A DNA stretch of 58,500 nucleotides. Source: Chrysomallon squamiferum. Taxonomy: Eukaryota; Mollusca; Gastropoda; Neomphalida; Peltospiridae. The stretch spans positions 13,914,432 to 13,972,931 of the forward strand of contig CM022667.1 in the NCBI GenBank assembly GCA_012295275.1, written 5' to 3'. The notes beneath the pieces are model-generated. The model was given only the letters and a program-made list of their open reading frames with translations. It had not been told where the DNA came from and did no database searches. Shown one piece after another: positions 25,232 to 37,592 of this stretch (position 1 is the first letter of the stretch; every line of letters begins with the position of its first letter). Both the position numbers and the translations under genes were made by a program.

Positions 25232-25489
25232 ATGAAGATACTATTAGCTCTCTGTATTTTGTCAGGTATCAGTTAATTTGTTATTATATTCAAAACTCGC
25301 GCAGGCGCACTAACGCTCAGATATCTCTATATCTCTATGACGAAGTCTGTTTACAAAATGTGTTCTTTCGAATATAAAGAATTATAACAACTAAATAGAA
25401 AACCAATAAAATGTTTTGTGCATTAAATATAATTATTTATTTTGAAATATATTTTTCATTTTGAACCATTCCTCTCTCACATACACATA

Positions 25490-25567
<78 letters not shown>

Positions 25568-27614
25568 TTCATAATAACGTTAATCGTATTTTTATAAACA
25601 GTGATAATTCTATTACGTGGCATGTTATGGCGGTTTGTCAGAGTTCTAATGAAAAATTTGAATAACCATAATTACAAATGTGTTTATTTCAGTAACAATA
25701 CACCTCGCTTTTTGTTTATGTGATCCTCAAGCAGTGAAAAAGTGTCAAACAAACCTTTCACAGGTATCAAAGCAAGTTGGCCTAGAAAGCAATGCAAAAT
25801 GCCGGTACGAAAGATCCTAACAGTATAACTTTGTATTTATTTATTTCTTCTTTTTTCATGTATTTATTCATTCATTTTAAATTATTCTTATTTATATTTA
25901 TCTTTGTTTCGTTTGATAATTATTTGTTTCTCTTTTTATTTACAAATTAACTGATTGGTATTATTTTTGTAGATATAAAATGTAACTACACATAATCATT
26001 CTTTATAAAAAAAAAAAAAAATTTGTTTTAAGTCTTTCTCTGAATGTCTTTGCAGCATAACAAATAATAAATAAACATAACTATTTTTTTTTAGCTTATC
26101 ACAGATAATGATGACCTGTATTATTAAATCAAACTGTCAAACGGCTAATCTCGAGATAGAAGAAATAGTAAGAAATCTGAAGGCGGCCATAAGAGAGAAC
26201 TGTGGTACGTTGGCTGTATACATAGTGAAATTTACAATAGTAGTAGTAATAGTCGTAATAGTAACAATTGCAGTAGCAGCACTAATGGTAATAGTAGCAG
26301 TGGTATCAATAGCAGTAGTACTAATAATACTTATAGTAGTGGAAGTGGTAGTAGCAATAGTAGTAGTAGCAGCAGTAGCAGTACTAGTAGTAGCAGTAGC
26401 AGTAGTAGTAATAATACTAATAATAATGGAACTGGTAGTAGCAATAGTAATAGTAGTAGCAGTGGTAGCAGTAGCACTACTAGTAGTAGTAATAATAGTA
26501 ATAGTAATAATAGTAATAATAGTAACACTAGTAGTAATAATAGTAATAGTAGTGGAAATGGTAGTAGCAATAGTAGTAGTAGTAGTAGCAGTGGTAGCAG
26601 CACTAATGGCAGTAGCAGTACTAGTAGTAGTAATAATAGTAATAGCAGTGTAACACTGGTAGTAATAATAGTAATAGTAGTGGAAATGGTAGTAGTAATA
26701 ATAGTAATAATAATAGAACTGGTAGTAGCATAGTAGTAGCAGTGGTAGCAGTAGCAGTACTAGTAGTAGTAATAATAGTAATAGCAGTAACACTAGTAGT
26801 AATAATAGTAATATTAGTGGAAATGGTAGTAGCAATAGTAGTAGCAGTAGCAGTGGTAGCAGTAGCAGTACTAGTAGTAGTAATAATAGTAATAGCAGTA
26901 ACACTAGTAGTAATAATAGTAATATTAGTGGAAATGGTAGTAGCAATAGTAATAGCAGTATCAGTGGTAGCAGTAGCAGTAGCAGTAGTAATAATAGTAA
27001 TAGCAGCTAGCAGTGGTAATGGTAGGTAGTAGTAGTAGCAGTAGTAGCAGGAGCAGGTGGCAGCAGCAGCAGTAGTAGTAGTAGTAGTAGTAGTAGCAGT
27101 AGCAGCAGTAGTAATTATAGTGGAAGTGGTTGTAGCAATAATAGTACTAGTAGTAGCAGTGCTAGCAGTAATAGTACTAGTAGTTGTATTGCTAGTGCTA
27201 GTAGAAGTAATAATAGTAGTAATAATAATAGTTATGGTAGCGGAAGTGATAGTAGCAATAGTAATAGTAGTAGCAGAGAGCAGTACTAGCAGTAGTAGTG
27301 GCAGTAGTAATGGTAGTATTAATAGTAGTAGTAATTATAGTAATAGTAGCGGAATTGGTTATAGCAATAGTAATAGCAGTAGTAATGGTAGGAGTAATAG
27401 TAGTATTAACAGTGATACTATATTATTCTCTTTGTATGGTTTTATATGAGTGAAAATATTTGTAAAGGATAAGTCCTTTAGTACTAACAATAAAAATTCG
27501 ATGGTTCTTATCAATGATTTGACAAATGCTATTTGCTACAAATCAACTAAATTGTACAGTATTGCACTTACACAGTCATACATAAAACATACATGTATAT
27601 ACATTCATACGTAC

Positions 27615-27649
<35 letters not shown>

Positions 27650-28450
27650 AATATACAAATCTCTCTATGTGTGTGTGTGTATGTATATATGTAGGATTGT
27701 ATACATGCAATTGTGTATGCATGTATGTGAATACATATTTGTATAAATACATAAATCTATTTCCGATAATATTTCAGGCGATAGTAAAGGAACCCTTGCT
27801 GCACATAGCGAAGGTGGGTAGTTTTAAATCACTATGTCAACCAGAAGATACTTAATGTTTAAAATTTACATCTGATACGTAGAAATCCATTTTACCCCCT
27901 AGTTCAGTGATTCCCAACCTTTTCATCATTTGCGGAGCCCTATAACATTTTTTAATATCCTGCGGTGCCCCACCCCACCCACACACATTTATTTTATTTT
28001 ACCAGCTAAAAAAAAAAAAAAAAAAAAAAAGACAATACTAAAGCAACAGAAGTCCAAAAAAAAAAAAATATATATATATATTTATATTATAACATAACTT
28101 CTTACCGTTAGTCAGTTAGTGTGAGACAGGAAAAGGCTTGTTCACAGAGGTACGAAGTTGAGAATTGTAATAAAATGCTGCAACCAAAGGAAATTCTGCT
28201 TTTACGTCATCTCTCGCGGAGCCCTTGAAGATGCCCCGGTTGGGAAACACTGCTCTATTTCAAGACATTTATTTCTGTATTAGCACTTCAAGTCTCTATG
28301 CTAGCTCCCATTTAACAGATAACATTAAAACGAATTAATTAATACTAATTAGTTTTTTATGTTTGTTTTACAGCTGAGAATCAGGCTTCCAGATGTGCGT
28401 TCTCGAAGTGGATTGGAATAATGATCGCGCTCGTCATTTTAGACATCTAG
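25232..28450 (+). CDS. Gene F, complete 6-Cys tail family member (duplicate of E)
   Basis: Five exons: 25232-25265, 25693-25804, 26095-26204, 27778-27813 and 28374-28450 (TAG). 369 nt, 122 residues. Same signal peptide and cysteine spacing as E. The second loop differs from E at nine residues through 11 substitutions, all amino-acid-changing. Exon 3 changes SDCQEFDLEM to SNCQTANLEI and V to A. Exon 4 gives DSKGTLAAHSE. Exon 5 changes RSVFWMW to RCAFSKW and adds a cysteine just before the tail. Introns are nearly identical to those of E except for repeat length. Intron 3 carries a larger AGT array and intron 4 the same hAT-like MITE. Confidence 0.86.
25497..25563. repeat. (GA)n microsatellite in intron 1 of F
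   Basis: Dinucleotide run in the family-typical position. Confidence 0.96.
26232..27410. repeat. Imperfect (AGT)n array in intron 3 of F
   Basis: About 1.2 kb, a longer allele of the gene E array. It has recurrent sub-blocks containing TGGAAATGGTAGTAGCAATA and ACACTAGTAGTAATAATAGT. The exon 3 frame stays open to 26653. Confidence 0.93.
27905..28252. mobile_element. Non-autonomous hAT-like MITE in intron 4 of F
   Basis: Copy of the element in gene E, with the same terminal repeats and flanks CCCTAGTT and CTCTATTT. It gained internal A/TA runs near 28009-28082. Confidence 0.76.
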
Positions 28451-28502
28451 ACAGAATCGACTTTCAAAGAAACATATGTGTCCCTGCCTCAGAGATTGTT
28501 AA

Positions 28503-28610
<108 letters not shown>

Positions 28611-29500
28611 ACTACAAACAGACACAGAAAATGAATAATCAATTTATCACCATTATAAAAAAGAAATTAATATTCATAATTATTAGAATTTGTTGGTTCT
28701 GTATTATAAACGGTTTATTACATCACTTTTGTCAGTATATATATAATATGATCCATGAAAGACAAATTGTTGAAATCCAGATTATGAAATAAAAGTGAAT
28801 ATTATAAAAGGTTATATTTTATAATTTGTTAGATACCTTGTGTGTGTGTGTGTGTCTGTGTGTCTGTGTGTTTCTGTGTGTGTGTGTGTGTGTGTTTAGA
28901 CGTTTTAAGATAATTTCTCGACAGATTACTTCAAATGAAAGATCCATATTTTACTGAAAAGTTACAACATTGTATTATTTTGTAATTTATTTCAAAGAAT
29001 TATGTTCACCAAAAGTAAATAAATAAACAGATGAATTAAGCAAAGCAAAACTGACACAGAAGTATTATTTTCAATCTACCATAAAATAAATCCATTTACT
29101 ATTTATGAGAATTATCATATAATGCACTGGGCTATATTTTATTATTTTATTATATTTTTTTGGTTTCCTGTCTTAATAAGGTACTTGAAAGGATTATATT
29201 TATGCATACTTGCAGTTAGTTAGGAGTGATTTGAAGGAAACTTGTTCATCAAACTATCGATAGCGTGAGAGTTTGAAGGCGTAACCAATATTTATTGTCA
29301 ACATTGATAATATATATGATACCATTAACAATACTAACATTTCAACTAAACAAGGTGAAAATAGTTTTGAACTGTTCAAGTCATTTTGCACTGAATATCA
29401 CAAGATAGTAAAACGTATAACCAAGGCGGCAATCGATCGACTGACTTTCTGACGGCAAGCGGGCCTAAATAAGAATATTTTGTTTATAAAAGCGTCCAAG
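28611..29500. other. Spacer between F and G
   Basis: No exon is seen. A GT-rich run is at 28838-28895. On the minus strand 28755-28830 resembles the plus-strand sequence near 18030-18100 in intron 4 of D (AAACGACAATTTGT, then AAAGTGAATA), suggesting a small inverted copy of intron 4 sequence. Confidence 0.5.
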
Positions 29501-29501
29501 A

Positions 29502-29531
29502 AATGACGTAATATAGTAACAGACGTCATTA
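29502..29531 (+). promoter_or_regulatory. Paired bZIP/CRE-like motif upstream of gene G
   Basis: TGACGTAA at 29504-29511 and GACGTCAT at 29522-29529, gap 10 bp, about 0.5 kb before the start codon. Confidence 0.6.
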
Positions 29532-30020
29532 AGCGGTTCATCTTTTTTTTTTCTCGGTGCATGTGTGTGTGTGTGTACGTCTGGGTGTGTGTATGTGAGT
29601 GTGTGTTAATACGTAACACCAGAATTGGTGTTTTGGGGTAACATCACTATTATATATATTTTTTTTTTTCTACCAAACTAATTTAAGCTTATTCTTTCTT
29701 GGCAGTTTATTTCTATTCCTTATCTGGAGACGTTTTATTGAATATTTTTTATACGGTTTCGTGTTCAGCTGTTTGGATGAATAGATTCTGCTGTGTGCTT
29801 AGAGTCAGTAAAATCACCATGCCATTATGATAAAATCGCTGTTAACGAAAATATATCAATATTGCAAGATTATGAACATTTTTATTTGTTTTTTTTTTTC
29901 GTTGTTATTTCTTTTTATTTCGAAAACATATCTTTCGTTATTTGAAAATTACTGTCATTCATTAACTCGTATATTGCAATTGTAGACTGTCCACTTTTTA
30001 TATACTAGGAACATAGCAAG

Positions 30021-30807
30021 ATGAAGATTCTATCAGTTGTGTGTATGTTGTCAGGTATGGTTTAATTTATTATTGTAGTCAAAAATATTGTATAAAAAAT
30101 ATAGTATTCAAAACACGCACAAACATAAAGATACATATTTACACACATAAGTTTATGAAAAATGATAATAACGAAACGGAAATTCTGTATTAACAATATA
30201 GCCAATATCTACAATAACATATCAAATGTTTCATAGATTAAATGCAATTATTTGTTTTTAAAGATCTAATTATTTGTATTTCAGTTTTCTTTTCAGTTAT
30301 ATTTTAATTTTATTTAATTCTTACAATAATTTACATTAAATCTCAGCCATAAATGTTATTCTTTCAGAAACAAGGTGTTTTTATCATTGTATAGTATCCA
30401 AAATATTGCGAACACTCACAGACAGAAACAGAAACAAATTCCTTCATATTAAGTCAATACAATTTCAAAATCTGTGCTAATGTTATTAGAACGGCATTCT
30501 TTTGTGGTCTGCTACAGTTATGAGAGAATGTTTACACAACTATAATTACAAATTTGTATATTTCAGTAACAATACACTTAACTTTTTCTGAGTGTAATTC
30601 AGACTTAATGAAAAAGTGCGCTTTGGAATTTGTGCTGTTTAAAACCAATACGAGTATTACTAAGTCGACCAAATGCCGGTACGTTTGCACGAAAATAGTA
30701 CGAATTAAAATACACTTTTATTTATTTTTATATTTAATTATTTAACTGTTTGTTTATTTATCTTAATTTTTTTCTTATTTATTCTTATTATTTATTGTCA
30801 TAATTTA

Positions 30808-30863
<56 letters not shown>

Positions 30864-30956
30864 TATTTTTATATATTTAGTAGAGTTGATTAATATTGTT
30901 TTTGTCGACTCTTTTATATCCCCAAAATTCCTTCTCTTTCACAAAATGTTTTTGCC

Positions 30957-31011
<55 letters not shown>

Positions 31012-32012
31012 CAACATCACAATACTTCAGATTTGCACGGAATTTGTGGAGCTGTCTGATAAAATCAAGATGTCAGGATGACCGTGAATATGGAAGTGAA
31101 ATAAAAAAATTGAAATCCACCGCGATAAGAATTTGCAGTACGTTCGTTTTTTGTAATATACCGCTTCTTTACTTTTTGACAAATACTTACGTAAATGATG
31201 ATAATAATAATAACAACAATAACAACCAAAACAACAGCATCATCAACAACAAGAACAACAACGATAATAATAATAATATTTAATTCTTGGGTGTGTTTAT
31301 GTGTGTATGTGTGTTTGACAACACAATACAAGAAAAAAAATATAAAAAAATTCTAATATTGTTTCAGTGGAGGACAACAACTTTGAAACTACTGCATTTA
31401 GCAGAGGTATGTGGCTTTCAAATATTACTGCAATGTTTCTTGTTTGGTGTGCTTGGTAATGCGTAGATTTCAAAAATTGTTTATTTCTTTTAGGTACCTC
31501 TCAGCTAAATGTGTTTAGTACAGTTTCTATGTGTTGTTCTGTTCATGGAGGTGAATCAGTAGTAGTATTAATTAATGATGCTATCAGATGCTGTTCCATT
31601 ATTAAGGTCCCGCATTTTTTTTAATTAATAAATCAAGCTGCTGGATTTTTAGAATAATCGCCAGGTAGCAGCGCTTTTAGACCCATTTTATGTTGCAATA
31701 AGTCTCCGTCGAAGTTGCTGTCCTTTATTACATGTTTTGTTCGAATTACAATACGATGTATTCTGATCTCTGTCAATCTATCAGAGTCATCTTCTGAAAT
31801 CACAGGATTAATATTTCTGTTCAACCACTGGTTCATTTCTGCACTGGCCTCTTCAAGTCCGTATGACTGACCACATACAACTGTTAATATTAAAATGAAC
31901 CACTAAATAAGAATTATTTGAATTTTTGTTTTCAGTGGAGCATCAGGGTCGCAGATCCCTGTTCTTGATGTGGATTGGAATAATGATTGCGCTCGTTAAT
32001 TTAAAGAAATAG
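30021..32012 (+). CDS. Gene G, complete 6-Cys tail family member
   Basis: Five exons: 30021-30054, 30567-30678, 31031-31137, 31368-31406 and 31936-32012 (TAG). 369 nt, 122 residues. Signal peptide MKILSVVCMLS plus VTIHLTFS; the usual FC before the cleavage site is FS here. Mature cysteines are ECN, KKC, TKC, WSC, SRC and RIC with spacing x7, x18, x8, x5, x20. The second loop has an NTS sequon and is otherwise unlike the other copies. Exon 3 ends TGCA rather than TGCG, so the next codon is ATG and the linker reads MEDNNFETTAFSR. Exon 5 gives EHQGRRSLFLMW and IGIMIALVNL, ending in KK. Introns 2 and 3 are short, with AAT runs. Intact by all signals visible. Confidence 0.84.
30809..31011. repeat. 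Inverted pair of TTA and AAT runs in intron 2 of G
   Basis: (TTA)n at 30809-30862 and (AAT)n at 30959-31010 are complementary and about 96 bp apart; the second ends about 20 bp before exon 3. The transcript could fold into a long A-U hairpin next to the acceptor. Confidence 0.85.
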
Positions 32013-33600
32013 ACAGAATCGACATTCTAAGCCTCAAAGACTGGTATCGTTCATGAATGAAAATAAATTTGAAAAAAAAAAATAATAATAATAAATTATA
32101 TATTTAGATGTTGTTGTTTTTTGTTTTCTTTTACATCGCATTTACCAATGCTAAATCATTATTTCATCATCTAAAAGCATTTGAAAAAAAATAAAAAAAA
32201 AAAAAAATGATATCCACTTGACAAATTGTTGGAATAAGGGTGAATTCTGTGAATAGCAATTAAACTTCTGTTGAAACTAGGAGTTTCGCAAAATCCACGA
32301 CCTTTAAAGGAAATTCATGAAATCTCAGTTTCACCTTGGAATTTTATGATAATCTCTAGTTTTTGCCACAAATTCGTCCAAATCTACTAGAATGTATCTG
32401 TAATGGCTAAGTATAATCATCACACATTATGTTTTCTATTACAGACAGAAAGTCGTGTTAACATTACCAGTAGAGTGACTCTGTAACACTACGAATAGCT
32501 GTAACAACCGTACACGTATATCAGACATCTGCGTACACAACGATCGCAATGAAACGATAACTCGACTAACACCTTTTTTGGATAAGTGACACTGCTGTTG
32601 CTTCTGCTGTTACAAAATCTCTCTGTTTCCTAACGCCTTCACTTGTCTGTATGTCCCTGTTTATTGCCGTTGCTGTGGAGTCACGGCCTAGCCAGAAGCC
32701 GTGGGCTTGACATCAGAGTTATTGAATAGTCGACTGGGAAAGAAATCAAACTGATTCTTGCAGTACTTTGTGCTCACAATCTTTACTTATCGCAAAGTTG
32801 ATGTTCATCCCGATCGGAACTCCAAGGATATTTCTAGGATCACCTCTACGTCTGTCACCCAAGGGAGGGAAGTTTTTCTCACACATCAAGTCAATGCGGA
32901 AGATCTTGAACCAGCTTCATGTCTGGAATAATTTGAGACAGATGACTTTGAAATGAAAGATCCATTTATTTAACTGACAAGACAGAAAATGATATGATTA
33001 TGTTATTTATATCCAATAATTATATTTATGAAAATCATATTAATAACTAATTAACTAAATAAAAAAAAAAAAAAAAAAAAATAAAATAAAATAAAATAAA
33101 ATAAAATTTAAAAAAAAAAAAAAATGTACGTAAGAGGATTGTATTTAATCCATCGTTACCTAAATCGGTTAAATATATACTCTTCGGGATAATTTAAACA
33201 ATTAGATAATATACATAGGGAGAATTCATAAATAAATAAATAAAAGCTAAAACATTTTATTGGTACCAATACAATATTTGAAAGATTTGTATACATTTTG
33301 TCAGTGTGTTAGAAGTTAGGAGTGATTTGAAGAAAACGTTTTCGTCAAAGTTAAAAAAAATGGTTGACCTGGTAGTAAAATATGCAGATTATTACAAAGT
33401 TAATTCAGTGCTAGTTTAACGAAATTACCAATATGTTTAGTCAAAACTGATGTTACAGTTCTACATTATATCGTTAAGCAAACTAATATTTTAATCTGAC
33501 ATGTACTGGCGACAAGATGAAAAGTTTTTATCTAAATTACACTAATATTTTGGGGAAAATTACTGAACTCTCTTTTCGTAGAACATCGGAAGAAAGAAAA
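32013..33600. other. Spacer between G and H
   Basis: No exon is seen. Poly(A)-rich stretches are at 32185-32207 and 33060-33125. A somewhat GC-richer segment at 32440-32940 has no recognised feature. Confidence 0.55.
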
Positions 33601-33614
33601 ATGTTTAGCAAGGA

Positions 33615-33644
33615 AATGACGTAATATAATAACAGACGTCATTA
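33615..33644 (+). promoter_or_regulatory. Paired bZIP/CRE-like motif upstream of gene H
   Basis: TGACGTAA at 33617-33624 and GACGTCAT at 33635-33642, gap 10 bp, about 0.55 kb before the exon 1 start codon. Confidence 0.6.
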
Positions 33645-34308
33645 TTTATTCTTTATATTTAAAGCTGGTGCTGTTTGGTAACATCACTTTTATGTTTTGA
33701 TTTTCGTAATTATTTTAATTTAACCTATTCTTTCGATTAAGTTTAGGCACACATATCGCCATCAGAGGTTTTATTGAATATTTTCCTACGATTGTTTCTG
33801 TTCTGTAGCTTAGACTCAGTGTCTGTTGTCGGGAGCATGCTTAGACAAGGAGAAGAAAACTTATTAATGACCTTTTTCAATACAGTTTCAAAGGAAAAGG
33901 TAACACAGAAAACAAACGAATAGCCTCTCTCCCTCGCCGCGGACAAACGAAGTTGAATAAAATAAAATCTCTGGACAAAGAATTGATCTGAAGTGCCAGG
34001 TTATATAATTGTTATTATTATTGTTATTATTACTATATATTTTTTTACTTCTAATTATTTCACGTCATTTTAAGGATTTTTCTCTTGTCATTTGAAAATT
34101 GTTCATATTCAGTAATCTTTATCGAACCCACTGACTCATTACTTTTTGTTTACTAGGTACATGGTAATATGAAGATATTGTTAACTCTCTGTATTTTCTC
34201 AGGTATAATTTAATTCCTGATTATTTTCAGATCTAGCACACATATGTAACGAAGTATATTTAAGAAAAGGTTGTTGTATGTATATACATACATACACACA
34301 TACATATA

Positions 34309-34344
<36 letters not shown>

Positions 34345-35055
34345 GAATGAAAATAACTAAATGAAAAATCTGCATTAACCATGGAATTTTATGTTAATAT
34401 ATTCTTATGATAATTTAAATTAAATAGTGTGACATTTAGAAATGTTACAGTTTCATTAACAGTGTATTTGGTAATTGTAAAAACACAGACACACAGACAT
34501 ATAATGTAATATTCATATAATGACAGTAACATTTTTTTTTTTTAACTGTTCTAATTCTATTCTTTTTCTCGTGGTCTGCCTCAGTTCTAAAGAAAAGTTT
34601 ACACAGTCACATTTTACCATTTATTTTATTTTAGTAACAATACATTTGGGTTTTTGTCAATGCAATAAAGAAATGGTAAAGAAGTGTGGCAGACAATACA
34701 TAGCTGGCTTCATCAAACACGACACTAGCGAAATCAGAAAAATGCCGGTACGTGTGCAGGAAGATAGGATGTCTAAATTAAAACTGTTTCTTCAGTTTAT
34801 TTATTTATTATTTAATTTATTGGTTTATTTATTTTAAATTCTGCTTTTATGAATATTTTTATTTTTATTTGGTCGTATTTTATAGTCATTTGTTTATTTA
34901 TTCAGTAATTAACTGATTTATATTTGTTTACGGATATTACAAACACATTTTATTTTTTAATTTTTCAAATCCTTTTTTTTCTTCTTTATCTTGCAGTCAC
35001 CATTGGGATCTTTCTATTAGAAAAAAAGATCTTTAATTGATGCCATTGCTAGATA

Positions 35056-35079
35056 ATAATAATAATAATAATAGTAGTA

Positions 35080-35122
<43 letters not shown>
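35056..35122. repeat. (AAT)n repeat in intron 2 of H
   Basis: Trinucleotide run directly before exon 3, in the same place as in gene G. Confidence 0.93.
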
Positions 35123-35260
35123 AACACTGCAATACTTCAGTTTAGCAGTGACAATGTGGAGCTGTTTTATTAAATCACACTGTAAGACATTTCTTGAAGA
35201 TGTCACTTCAGAAAAGGAGCTGAAATCGATCATGAAAGATTGCGGTAAGTCCGTCTGTGA

Positions 35261-35261
<1 letters not shown>

Positions 35262-35293
<32 letters not shown>

Positions 35294-35322
35294 CACATAC
35301 ATACATACATACACACACATAC

Positions 35323-35353
<31 letters not shown>

Positions 35354-35500
35354 CATACAATTACATATACATATATACATTTACACATATAGGTATACAT
35401 ACATATACACATACACATGTACATATATATATATATAATATATATACTATACATTCACATACACATACATACATATATACATATACATAAATATATATAT
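35262..35500. repeat. (GT)n then CATA/TA-rich simple sequence in intron 3 of H
   Basis: A GT run at 35262-35293 is followed by about 200 bp of ACATAC/TATATA sequence. Confidence 0.9.
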
Positions 35501-35535
35501 AGTTGTACTTTATTTGTTGTTAAATACTAACGTGT

Positions 35536-35536
35536 G

Positions 35537-35573
<37 letters not shown>

Positions 35574-35650
35574 GAGTAATAACAACAACAATAATGACAA
35601 TTATAATAGTAATAATAATAATAATAATAATAGTAGTAGTAGTAGTAGTG
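35536..35650. repeat. (AAT)n/(AGT)n repeat in intron 3 of H
   Basis: Imperfect trinucleotide run, about 290 bp past exon 3. Confidence 0.9.
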
Positions 35651-36265
35651 TTCATTTATTATAATTTTATATATGAGTTCAAATATCGGTCGTCGTTTGA
35701 TAATGGCTTCAGTTTCTAATGTTTTAGTGGCGTTAGTATCCGTGTTTGTGTTTTATAAACAATCAATTTCTGATAATATTTCAGGTAACCAAAACCCGTC
35801 TGCTGCACATAGCACAGGTAGGTGGTTTTTAAATATTGCTTCTTGTTAGCTGTGCTTGGCAATGCTTATCTTTTACTATAATAATTAATGATGATGTCAC
35901 ACGCTCTTCTGATTGTTTGAATCGTGCGTTATAGTCAGCAAAGAACGAAAATAATCACTGGTAAACACACTTTAAGTTGAAATACGTTTATACGTCGCCT
36001 TTATTGTGCATTTTGTTCGTTATAATATTTACGATGTCTTCTAATTTATATTTCTATAAATCGATTAGATTTATCGTCTGAATTCGCACTTAATTAATAT
36101 TTCTCTGTGTAACATGTTGATTTAAATTTTCCGTACTGCTGAGTTCAAAAACCCACTAAATATTAACTGATTTAATTTTTGATTTCAGCTGAGCACCAAG
36201 CACGCAGATACCATTTCTTGAAGTGGATTGTAATAATGGTCGCGCATGTTATTTCAGACAGTTAG

Positions 36266-36548
36266 ACAGATTCAACACCGAGTCAAAGACTGACATACGT
36301 TAAAATAAATTTAAAATAATAATAATAACAATAATAATAATGAGATGATGATGATGATGACGATAGTGATGATGAAACAACAATAACAATAATAGCAATA
36401 ATAATAACAATAATTAATTATTTTCATACGTGTCCCGTTTCAAAATAAAATAATGTGGCTAATTATCAGTGTTTGTTGAGTCTGTATTTTAACTTGTTTC
36501 TTATATATATACATATATTGAAGTATTGCAGTGTTTTATTATTATTAT

Positions 36549-36579
<31 letters not shown>

Positions 36580-37560
36580 TATATATATCAGTTTAGTAAT
36601 GGTGCAATATGATGACTAAATGAATCTATATTTTTTGGTCACTGGACTATACTTAATATATTTATCTTGGTCGTTCATAAATAAAATGTTAGACATTTTT
36701 AATTTTAAATGAACAGAAAATTCGGATTAAAGAATTATACAACAATTCGTTATAAAGAGTAATGTGAAATGTTTTCCTTTCGGTCCAATTTAAGTTAGAA
36801 AGAGGATGCAGACCCCTCTCTCTCCTTACATATTTATTTTATTTACTGAAAGCAATAATGGTAAGAATTTCTTATATTACAATATGCAGTAAAGTTTGGT
36901 AAGTTTTATGCTTGATGTTTCTCCAGATTCCTTGTACAATACACTCAACTTTTGATTATTATGCTTCTGTTACAGGTCTTAAAATTAATTATTCTATATC
37001 AAGAACAGTTTGGACAGGTTATAGTAAATTTTCAAGTAGCAATGCTAACGGCCGATAGGCTAATACCCCAAAAAACATTAGGCAAATTTTGCTATATATT
37101 AAAAAGGAAAATAAATCATAATTATATATCAGTTTATTTTTTTTTTTTTTTTAGGGTAATTTCTTATTAGAAACCTAAATTAAAATTCCGAAAAGAAAAT
37201 GAAATAGGAAATAGGTAAAAATAATAAATAAATATCGGGGGGGGGGGGAATCGTAAATGTCGATAACAGTTGATTACGGTGAATAGCTTATTTAAATGGA
37301 ACATTTAGTGCCCGATCCTTGAAAAATAATCCATCACGAACGACAACTCTACATGTTAGTCAGCAGAATGACATCAAAATTATAGAAAAATATTGTGAAG
37401 CTACCCGCTGCTCAAAACAGGGTGTAGAAAAAAAAAGAAGAAGAAAAGGTAAATTTTTAAAAAGGCTGTAGATATAATGTAAATATATATTTAAAAAATC
37501 AAGACGAAAGAAACCTTAAAATTTTCAGTTTTATTCAACGTTACAACAGTTATCAAAACT
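36266..37560. other. Spacer between H and I
   Basis: No exon is seen. Simple runs include ATG/ATA repeats at 36318-36420, (TTA)n and (TA)n at 36536-36590, and a run of ten G at 37238-37248. Confidence 0.6.
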
Positions 37561-37567
37561 GCTAGGA

Positions 37568-37592
37568 AATGACGTAATAGCAGACGTGATTA
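37568..37592 (+). promoter_or_regulatory. Paired bZIP motif (short gap) upstream of gene I
   Basis: TGACGTAA at 37570-37577 and GACGTGAT at 37583-37590. The gap is 5 bp instead of 10; gene J shares the short gap, so I and J form a subgroup. About 0.45 kb before the start codon. Confidence 0.55.

Larger units (their letters stand above)
34169..36265 (+). pseudogene. Gene H, 6-Cys tail family copy with a +1 frameshift
   Basis: Exons: 34169-34202 (MKILLTLCIFS), 34635-34747, 35141-35244, 35785-35817 and 36189-36265 (TAG). All splice sites are present. Exon 2 is 113 nt instead of 112: one extra A in the run just before the fourth cysteine codon (about 34738-34742) pushes the frame so that the spliced reading stops early in exon 3. 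Without that base the cysteine pattern (QCN, KKC, KC, WSC, SHC, KDC) and phases are normal, with x19 in the last loop. The exon 5 tail (FLKWIVIMVAHVI, ending SDS) contains a histidine and is less hydrophobic than in the other copies. An upstream ATG at 34161 makes a three-codon uORF. A homopolymer assembly error cannot be excluded, so the gene could be live. Confidence 0.65.
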
